From positions 1-12,127 of the forward strand of contig JACCYY010000241.1 of assembly GCA_013696235.1 (NCBI GenBank): a stretch of 12,127 nt of DNA, written 5' to 3'. Origin of the DNA: Sporichthyaceae bacterium. GTDB taxonomy: Bacteria; Actinomycetota; Actinomycetes; JACCYY01. Under the pieces are notes generated by a model that was not told where the DNA came from, searched no databases, and worked only from the letters and a program-made list of their open reading frames with translations. Shown one piece after another: positions 7,045-12,127 of this stretch. The position numbers and the translations under genes were made by a program. Positions within the stretch are counted from its first letter, which is position 1. Every line of letters starts with the position of its first letter.

Positions 7045-7503
7045 GTGACCGCATACGTCGAGCGCCTCGCGGTGCCGGCCCGGTGGTGGGCGCTCGCCGG
7101 CCTGGCCGTGCTGGCTCTCGGCGCTGTCTCGACCGCGTTGCCGCTGTGGCTCCTGGTGGCGGTCCCAGCGATCGGCGCGCTGGCGCTCGCGGTTGGGCTC
7201 CGGTCATCCACCCTCGACGTCGTGGTCGACGACCGCGGGCTCTCCGCCGGACCGGCCCGGCTGCCGTGGACGGCCATCGGCCGGGTCGATGCGCTCGACG
7301 CCGCGGCCGCCGCCGCGCTGCGGAGCCGCGAGGCCGACCCCCGCGCCTACCTCGCGCTGCGCGGCTTCGTCCCGACGGCCGTACGGGTCGAGGTGGACGA
7401 CGACGCCGACCCGACGCCGTACTGGTACGTCTCGACCCGTCGTCCGGTCGAGCTGGCGGCGGCGCTCGCACGCCGGGCGGGCGGATCTGGGAACCGGACC
7501 TAG
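7045..7503 (+). CDS. DUF3093 membrane protein
   Basis: Protein of 152 aa, unknown function. It starts [20 protein letters not shown], the family signature YxExLxVPxxWW, followed by two adjacent membrane helices (about 14-31 and 33-52) and then a soluble domain, [26 protein letters not shown], resembling a small beta-rich PH-like fold. The end [20 protein letters not shown] is also conserved in the family. The GTG at 7045 is chosen because it places the signature at the N-terminus; no clear ribosome-binding site is present, so translation may be leaderless (a weak CAGGCT lies 7 bases upstream). Divergent from dut, as Rv2698 is from Rv2697c. Confidence 0.88.
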   Translation: MTAYVERLAVPARWWALAGLAVLALGAVSTALPLWLLVAVPAIGALALAVGLRSSTLDVVVDDRGLSAGPARLPWTAIGRVDALDAAAAAALRSREADPRAYLALRGFVPTAVRVEVDDDADPTPYWYVSTRRPVELAAALARRAGGSGNRT

Positions 7504-7571
7504 GATCGACCCGGACGGTGCGGGCCCCTCGCAGGTGACCCGGACTCGCGCGGACCAACCTGAGGAGTGCA

Positions 7572-7859
7572 ATGGCAGGCGGATCGCTCAGCTGGAAGGT
7601 CATGGCGACCGGGAGTGCGCTGATCGCCGGTGTCGCGGCGAAGAAGCTGCTCGAGACCGTGTGGGAGAAGAGCACCGGCAAGGCGCCCCCGCGCAACCCG
7701 GAGTCCCCCGACACCACCTGGGCCGAGGCGGTCGCCTGGGCCATCCTCAGCGGCGTCGTGTACGGCCTGGCCCGGCTGGTCGCGACCCGCCAGGTCGCCG
7801 GGTACTACAAGCGCTCCACCGGCCACCTGCCCAAGGGCCTCGAGGACGTCGGCGCCTGA
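7572..7859 (+). CDS. DUF4235 small membrane protein
   Basis: Protein of 95 aa, unknown function. Two hydrophobic segments (about 7-27, WKVMATGSALIAGVAAKKLLETVW, and 52-70, AVAWAILSGVVYGLARLVA) are separated by a polar loop containing KSTGKAPPRNPESPDTTW, the conserved part of DUF4235. The C-terminus is basic and polar. ATG at 7572 is preceded by GAGGAG with about 5 bases spacing. It lies 68 bases after the DUF3093 stop, so the two may be co-transcribed; a TAGGAT at 7501-7506, overlapping the DUF3093 stop, could instead act as its own -10. Convergent with the EcsC gene, only 17 bases apart, and no terminator is visible there. Confidence 0.85.
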   Translation: MAGGSLSWKVMATGSALIAGVAAKKLLETVWEKSTGKAPPRNPESPDTTWAEAVAWAILSGVVYGLARLVATRQVAGYYKRSTGHLPKGLEDVGA

Positions 7860-7876
7860 GCGACCGGCAGCCCGGA

Positions 7877-8668
7877 TCAGGAACGCAACGGGTGGACCGT
7901 GGTGCCGCCGCGGCCGCGCAGCTCGGCCCGGACGGCGTCCGCGAGCTCGCGGGTCGAGCGACCGTTCACGAGCCCGCCGGCGGCCGCGCCGGCCATGAAC
8001 GGGCCGGTGCGCACGAACCGCGAGCCGATGCGGGCCGCGAACGTCTGCCCGAGGTTGCCCTTCACGACCTCGCCGAGCGCTGACCGCGTCCCTTGCGGGT
8101 CGAGCGGGTTCACCCCACGCGCGGTCGCCCAGGCCTTGGCGAAGTAGCGGGCGCGGTCGGCGCCGCTGCCGGTGACCTGGACGTCGTACACCTCGTGCAG
8201 CTCGGCCAGCAGCTTGATCTCGGTGGCCGCGACGGCGAGTGGCTCGGCCAGCATCTGCACCGCGAGCACCATCGGGTTACGGCGCAGTGCGAGGCGGACG
8301 GCGGCGACCCCGCCGGCTGCGCCGAAGGTGCTGGTCGTCCTCGCTGCGGCTTCGACCAGGGCGTCGGCGAGGTCCTCGCCCTGCCGGCCGTCGTGGTGGC
8401 GCTGCAGGGCCTCGAGCTCGCGGATCGGGATCCGCGGTGCGATGTCGTGGACGCGCTCGACGACGGTGTGCGCGCCGGATCGAGCCCCGGCTGAGACAGC
8501 GCGCGCGCCGGATCGAGCCCCGTCGGACACGGATCGTGCGGTCGAGCGGGCGGCACTTCCGGCGGCGCGCAACCGGCCGGTCAGGCGGTTGGATGCGGTG
8601 GCGGAGCCCCCCTGCGGGCTGGTCTCCGGCTGGGGTTCCCCGACGGGCTGCCTCGGATCAGGCAGCAC
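7877..8668 (-). CDS. EcsC-family protein with repeat-rich N-terminus
   Basis: Protein of 263 aa. Residues 1-75 are low-complexity and probably disordered or amphipathic helical, with two near-identical 11-residue units (DGARSGARAVS and AGARSGAHTVV). The EcsC domain covers about 80-255: HDIAPRIPIRELEALQRHH, TSTFGAAGGVAAVRLALRRNP, AATEIKLLAELHEVYD and GAAAGGLVNGRSTRELADAVRAEL. EcsC is named from the third gene of a Bacillus ABC-transporter operon; its molecular role is not known. The Gly/Ala-rich hydrophobic segments suggest membrane association. The GTG at 8668 overlaps the DUF4193 stop by 11 bases, so the gene is coupled to DUF4193. A later start is possible because the N-terminus is poorly conserved. 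Confidence 0.82.
   Translation of the reverse strand: MLPDPRQPVGEPQPETSPQGGSATASNRLTGRLRAAGSAARSTARSVSDGARSGARAVSAGARSGAHTVVERVHDIAPRIPIRELEALQRHHDGRQGEDLADALVEAAARTTSTFGAAGGVAAVRLALRRNPMVLAVQMLAEPLAVAATEIKLLAELHEVYDVQVTGSGADRARYFAKAWATARGVNPLDPQGTRSALGEVVKGNLGQTFAARIGSRFVRTGPFMAGAAAGGLVNGRSTRELADAVRAELRGRGGTTVHPLRS
8470..8521. repeat. Direct repeat of 19 bases with 33-base period inside the EcsC gene
   Basis: The 19-base unit at 8470-8488 recurs exactly at 8503-8521. The period of 33 bases equals 11 codons and keeps frame, encoding the repeated GARSGA units. An 11-residue period is typical of amphipathic membrane-surface helices, but two units are too few to be sure. Confidence 0.75.
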
Positions 8669-8957
8669 AGTCCCGGCAGATGAGGTCGACGCCGCGATCG
8701 GACACGAGCTGGCTGCGGTGGTGGACGAGGAAGCACCTCGTACAGGTGAACTCGTCCGCCTGCTTGGGCAGGACTCGCACGGACAGCTCTTCGTGCGAGA
8801 GATCGGCTCCCGGGAGCTCGTGGCTCTCGGCGGCCTCCGCCTCGTCGATGTCGATGACGCTCGACGACGCGTCGGCGCGGCGCGCCTTCAGCTCCTCGAG
8901 GCTGTCCTCGGCGAGCTCGTCGTCAGTCTTCCGTGGTGCGTCGTAGTCCGTGGCCAT
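8658..8957 (-). CDS. DUF4193 zinc-ribbon protein
   Basis: Small acidic protein of 99 aa found across actinobacteria, function unknown. It starts MATDYDAPRKTDDELAEDSLEELKARR, the conserved DUF4193 opening, continues with a highly acidic middle (about 33-60), and ends in a zinc-ribbon-like pair CTRC (72-75) and CRDC (94-97), with HH at 79-80 between. The four cysteines suggest a structural zinc. ATG at 8957 is chosen for the conserved start; GAGGAG lies 13 bases upstream, rather far but usable. Corresponds by position to Rv2699c. It overlaps the EcsC start by 11 bases. In mycobacteria a separate gene (Rv2700) lies between this and suhB; here only 171 non-coding bases remain. Confidence 0.92.
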   Translation of the reverse strand: MATDYDAPRKTDDELAEDSLEELKARRADASSSVIDIDEAEAAESHELPGADLSHEELSVRVLPKQADEFTCTRCFLVHHRSQLVSDRGVDLICRDCAA

Positions 8958-9128
8958 CGTGGTGGCGCAACTCCTCAAGAACTCGTGCGGCTGGTGACCT
9001 GCGTCGTACCCGGTACGTCTCCGGCGAACCCCCGCGCGGAGGGGACCGGACGGCAGAGTCTGCACCACGAACGACCGGACCGTGCACTGCATTCCCGATC
9101 CACGTCCGGACCGGCGGACCAGCGGGGA

Positions 9129-9953
9129 TCAGGACCGGGTCGGCAGGCCACCGGCGAGCTCGGCGACCTCGTCGTGCAGGAGCCCGAACAGGAGCGGTGG
9201 GGCGGCGATGACGAGCGTCTCATCGGCCGGCGCTCCCCAGGCACCCTCCACCCGCGCGCCGGCCTCGGTGGCCACGAGTCCCGCGGCAGCCAGGTCCCAG
9301 GGCTGGAGACCCTGCTCGTAGTACGCGTCGACGCGGCCCGTCGCCACCGCGCACAGGTCGAGCGTGGCTGCGCCGATCCGGCGGAGGTCACGGACTCGCG
9401 GGGCCAGGCGTCCGGCCAGCGCGCCCTGGACCGCTCGGTCCCCCGCGTCGTACCCGAAGCCGGTCGCCACGAGGGCGGAGCGGAGCTCGGCTCGGTCGTT
9501 CACCCGGATCGGCTCGCCGTCGAGGCGCGCTCCACCCCCGAGCGAGGCCGTCCAGGTCTCGCCGGAGACCGGGTTGTGCACGGCACCGGCCACTACCTCG
9601 CCGCGCCACCGGGCTGCGATGCTCACCGCGTACGCCGGGATGCCGTAGAGGTAGTTGACCGTGCCGTCGATCGGGTCGACCACCCACTGCACGCCGCTGG
9701 CCCCGGCGAAACCGGTGCTTTCCTCGCCGAGGAAACCGTCGTCGGGCCGCTTTGCGAGGAGCCGGGACCGGATCAGCGCCTCCGACGCGTGATCCATCGC
9801 GGTCACCACATCGGTCGGGCTGGTCTTTGTCGACAGCACCGCGATGCCCGGTTCACCGGCACCCGGTGGCCGGCGGGTCGCCACGAGCGCACCAGCCTCT
9901 CGTGCGACGGTCACGGCGAGGTCGAGGAGATCGCGAGGTTCCGGCGCGATCAT
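9129..9953 (-). CDS. suhB: Inositol monophosphatase family protein (SuhB type)
   Basis: Lithium-sensitive Mg-dependent phosphatase family, 274 aa. Actinobacterial members remove phosphate from inositol-1-phosphate in phosphatidylinositol synthesis, though some act on other sugar phosphates or PAP. Metal-site residues are visible: E77 in FLGEES, D93 and D96 in motif DPIDGTVNY (93-101), and the second motif [15 protein letters not shown] (W219, D220). Length is normal. The ATG at 9953 overlaps the hemH stop (ATGA), so the start is set by coupling; longer in-frame starts lie inside hemH and are rejected. The position near dut and DUF4193 matches Rv2701c. The enzyme family is sure; substrate is inferred. 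Confidence 0.93.
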   Translation of the reverse strand: MIAPEPRDLLDLAVTVAREAGALVATRRPPGAGEPGIAVLSTKTSPTDVVTAMDHASEALIRSRLLAKRPDDGFLGEESTGFAGASGVQWVVDPIDGTVNYLYGIPAYAVSIAARWRGEVVAGAVHNPVSGETWTASLGGGARLDGEPIRVNDRAELRSALVATGFGYDAGDRAVQGALAGRLAPRVRDLRRIGAATLDLCAVATGRVDAYYEQGLQPWDLAAAGLVATEAGARVEGAWGAPADETLVIAAPPLLFGLLHDEVAELAGGLPTRS

Positions 9954-11098
9954 GCTCGTTGCGCTCGGCTCGCGGGAGTCGAACCGGTCGCCGCGGCGTC
10001 TGCCCCGGCGAGCGCCGGCCTCGGACCCCGCAGGTTGGGGCAGCATCCCACCGGGCACACGTCGTGGCTCGGGCCGAGGCGGCCGAGAGACGCGCGCCTG
10101 GTCGGTCGACCTCGCTCGACCGCGGCTCGCTCGAGAACGAGGTCACGGACCATCTCGACGAACCGCGGGTCTGTCCCGGCCGTCGCTGCCCGGGCGAACG
10201 GCAGGCCGAGCCGGGCCGCCGTCGCGGCCGCCTCGGTGTCGAGGTCGTGCCTGACCTCCATGTGGTCGGACACGAAGCCGATCGGCACGACGACCACCGA
10301 CGCGACGCCGTCGGCAGCCAGCGCTTCGAGGTGGTCGTTCACGTCCGGCTCGAGCCAGGCGTGCTGAGGTGGGCCGCTCCGACTGCAGTAGACGAGCTCC
10401 CACGGCAGGTCGCCGCCCCCTGCGGCGCTCACGCCGGCGGCGACCAGCCTGGCGGTCTCACGGTGCTGCGCTTCGTACGCGCCGCCCGACGGCCCGTCGG
10501 CTGGGCCACTGGTCTGGGCCATCGCGATCGGGATCGAGTGGGTGACGAACGCGAGGTGTGCACCCGCACGGACGTCGTCGGGCAGCTCCGCGAGCGCCGC
10601 ACAGGTCGCCGTGACCATGGTCTCAGCGAACCCCGGGTGGTTGAAGTAGTGCCGCAACTTGTCGATCCGCGGCCCGCTCCCCGCGCCGGCTGCGGCGTCG
10701 GCAAGATCCTCCCGGTACTGGCGGCACCCCGAGTACGAGCCGTAGGCCGAGGTGACGAACGCGACCGCGCGCCGTACGCCGTCGTCGCGCATCCGCCGGA
10801 GCGCGTCGGCGAGGTAGGGGTCCCAGTTCCGGTTGCCCCAGTAGACCGGCAGGTCGACGCCGTGCTCGGCGAGATCGGCGCGCACCGAGGCGAGGAACGC
10901 CCGGTTCTGGCCGTTGATCGGGCTCACCCCGCCGAAGGCGTCGTAGTGGGCGCCGACCTCGACCAGCCGCTCGCGCGGGATCCCGCGCCCGCGGGTCACG
11001 TTCGCCAGAAAGGGCAGCACGTCGGCCGGCCCCTCCGGTCCACCGAAGGACACGAGCAGCATGGCGTCGTACGGGGTCGGGTCGGCGTCGTGGGGCAC
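9950..11098 (-). CDS. hemH: Ferrochelatase, probably coproporphyrin III ferrochelatase
   Basis: Inserts ferrous iron into the porphyrin late in haem synthesis; in actinobacteria the substrate is normally coproporphyrin III, the product then going to HemQ. The 382-aa protein starts [23 protein letters not shown]. Catalytic H187 is in FVTHSIP and the conserved acid E281 in FVSDHMEV. Actinobacterial ferrochelatases carry a 2Fe-2S cluster on one internal and three C-terminal cysteines; candidates here are C125 (YSGCRQY) and C348, C352, C353 (CPVGCC). The 30 residues after that motif are an Ala/Arg-rich tail of no evident function. The GTG at 11098 has a GAGGA site 6 bases upstream; another in-frame GTG at 11113 lacks one. 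Overlaps suhB by 4 bases. Confidence 0.95.
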   Translation of the reverse strand: MPHDADPTPYDAMLLVSFGGPEGPADVLPFLANVTRGRGIPRERLVEVGAHYDAFGGVSPINGQNRAFLASVRADLAEHGVDLPVYWGNRNWDPYLADALRRMRDDGVRRAVAFVTSAYGSYSGCRQYREDLADAAAGAGSGPRIDKLRHYFNHPGFAETMVTATCAALAELPDDVRAGAHLAFVTHSIPIAMAQTSGPADGPSGGAYEAQHRETARLVAAGVSAAGGGDLPWELVYCSRSGPPQHAWLEPDVNDHLEALAADGVASVVVVPIGFVSDHMEVRHDLDTEAAATAARLGLPFARAATAGTDPRFVEMVRDLVLERAAVERGRPTRRASLGRLGPSHDVCPVGCCPNLRGPRPALAGADAAATGSTPASRAQRA

Positions 11099-11104
11099 GC
11101 TCGA

Positions 11105-11122
11105 TCCTCGCACCCGGGTGCG
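11105..11122 (-). promoter_or_regulatory. hemH ribosome-binding site and 14-bp palindrome
   Basis: The hemH Shine-Dalgarno GAGGA (11109-11105, minus strand) adjoins a perfect 14-base palindrome, CGCACCCGGGTGCG (11109-11122). In the 182-base gap between divergent hemH and sepH this could be an operator, or a hairpin in the hemH leader. GC-rich palindromes of this size arise by chance now and then, so function is unproven. I see no confident -10 for either gene in the gap. Confidence 0.4.
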
Positions 11123-11280
11123 CCGGGCGACCGACCGGCCGGGTGGCGCGAGCCCGCGGGCGGCACGCCGAGCGGGGTGCTCGCAACGCCGCGCGCTGAG
11201 ACGCAGACTGGCGGGGTCGTGGATCTCGTGGCCGCGGCGCCGACTGCCGAACCGGGCCGGACTTTACGGAAGGTCGCAAG

Positions 11281-12127
11281 ATGCGCCAGCTACGCCTCGT
11301 CGGGCTGAACGAAGACGGTACGCGACTCGTCCTGCGCGACGAGCCTGCAAAGACTGACTACCTGCTGCCGAACGACGAGCGGTTGGCCGCCGCGTTGCGG
11401 GGTGACCGCGCACGGCTCGGCCAGCTCGAGATCAACCTCGAGAGCCAGCTGCGCCCCCGCGAGATGCAGGCCCGAGTCCGTGCCGGCGAGTCACCGGAGC
11501 AGGTGGCCAAGGCCGCCGCGGTTCCGCTGGACAAGGTCATGCGGATGGTCGCCCCGGTGGTCGCCGAGCGGGAGTACGTCGTCGAGCGCGCCCGGGTCGC
11601 GGCGATCCGCCGGGTCGGTACCGACGGACCCGGGCCCGTGCTCGAGCCGACCGTCACCGAGCGCCTCTCCGCCCGAGGAGTCGCGCCGGACTCCGTGCGA
11701 TGGGACTCGCGCCGGCGCGACGACGGCGCGTGGGTCGTGGAGGTCGGCTACCGCCTGGACGGGCGCGAGCACACCGCGGAGTGGACCTACGACGCGACCG
11801 CGCGTGCCACCACACCGGTCGACGACGAGGCCCGGGCGCTGTCGGGGATCAAGCCGCCACCCGGGCCGGTGGACCTGTTCGGCGGCGACCAGGGTGAGCC
11901 TGCGGGTCCGGTGCTCACGGCTGCCGCTGCGCTGCGGCTGACCCCGCTCCGCGGTGGCCAGGCCGTGCTCGACCCGGCCGAGGCAGCGGCCGGCCACGAC
12001 CCGGCCGAGGACACCGACGTCGAGCTGGCCGAGCCCGCGCTCGCCGCTGCCGGTCGGCGAGCCGCCAAGCGGGCGAGCGTCCCGAGTTGGGACGAGATCA
12101 TGTTCGGCCGCCGTCGCTCGCGCGACT
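11281..12127 (+). CDS. sepH: SepH cell-division protein (DUF3071), right end cut by window edge
   Basis: Actinobacterial cell-division protein that binds FtsZ and promotes its assembly, placing division septa. The window holds 282 residues. The N-terminal DUF3071 starts MRQLRLVGLNEDGTRLVLRD, with a helix-turn-helix-like segment RPREMQARVRAGESPEQVAKAAAVPLDKV (about 59-87) and the typical RWDSRRRDDGAWVVEVGYRL. After an acidic Ala-rich linker the C-terminal motif VPSWDEIMFGRRR (267-279) appears, which is the conserved end of SepH, so only a few residues are probably missing. ATG at 11281 follows a GGAAGG ribosome-binding site about 7 bases upstream. Divergent from hemH. The linker between the two conserved parts seems short compared with Streptomyces SepH as I remember it. 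Confidence 0.93.
   Translation, partial: MRQLRLVGLNEDGTRLVLRDEPAKTDYLLPNDERLAAALRGDRARLGQLEINLESQLRPREMQARVRAGESPEQVAKAAAVPLDKVMRMVAPVVAEREYVVERARVAAIRRVGTDGPGPVLEPTVTERLSARGVAPDSVRWDSRRRDDGAWVVEVGYRLDGREHTAEWTYDATARATTPVDDEARALSGIKPPPGPVDLFGGDQGEPAGPVLTAAAALRLTPLRGGQAVLDPAEAAAGHDPAEDTDVELAEPALAAAGRRAAKRASVPSWDEIMFGRRRSRD

Noticed and set aside
8958..9128. A small gene equivalent to Rv2700 (cei) between DUF4193 and suhB.
   Set aside because: The gap is only 171 bases and contains no reading frame with a plausible membrane helix or LytR_C domain.
8172..11308. Very long plus-strand open frames opposite EcsC, DUF4193, suhB and hemH.
   Set aside because: Their products are Arg/Gly/Pro-rich with no domain, and the opposite strand has clear enzyme motifs throughout.
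1..12127. A CRISPR array, defence island, phage or transposon.
   Set aside because: There are no regularly spaced repeats, transposase, integrase or nuclease genes; all genes match conserved chromosomal families.

Overview
The window is high-GC DNA with dense, short-spaced genes and many GTG starts, typical of an actinobacterium. The gene order closely follows, from memory, the Mycobacterium tuberculosis block Rv2689c to Rv2701c: TrmA-like methylase, permease, ceoB/ceoC, DUF3159, OB-fold protein, DUF3710, dut, DUF3093, DUF4193, suhB. It continues into a hemH/sepH pair like the one near dut in Streptomyces. I cannot place the genus. This is mostly conserved chromosome, with no transposase, phage gene, CRISPR array, tRNA or rRNA.

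Region 1 (1-4565) is a potassium module plus an RNA-modification gene. A 667-residue APC/KUP-type permease on the minus strand matches Bacillus KimA (YdaO) at the remembered potassium-site residues. It is followed, with a 4-base overlap, by a TRAM-domain 5-methyluridine methyltransferase that runs off the left edge. Divergent from the permease are two RCK/TrkA proteins (ceoB/ceoC type). No Trk/Ktr membrane pore is present.

Region 2 (4566-6986) starts with a very long hairpin with 25-bp perfect arms, between the convergent trkA and dut operons. Its right arm encodes the end of the DUF3159 protein. The minus-strand operon is dut, DUF3710, OB-fold protein, DUF3159.

Region 3 (7045-8957) holds two small plus-strand membrane-protein genes (DUF3093, DUF4235), convergent with a minus-strand pair: a DUF4193 zinc-ribbon protein overlapping an EcsC-domain protein.

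Region 4 (9129-12127) holds hemH and suhB-type genes in an overlapping minus-strand operon. Divergent from them is sepH (DUF3071), encoding an FtsZ-associated cell-division protein; it is cut by the right edge, but its characteristic C-terminal motif is visible.

The points most worth checking are the KimA-like identity of the permease and its pairing with two RCK proteins, the long hairpin that has become coding sequence, the apparently leaderless promoters of the permease and dut, and a 14-bp palindrome in front of hemH.
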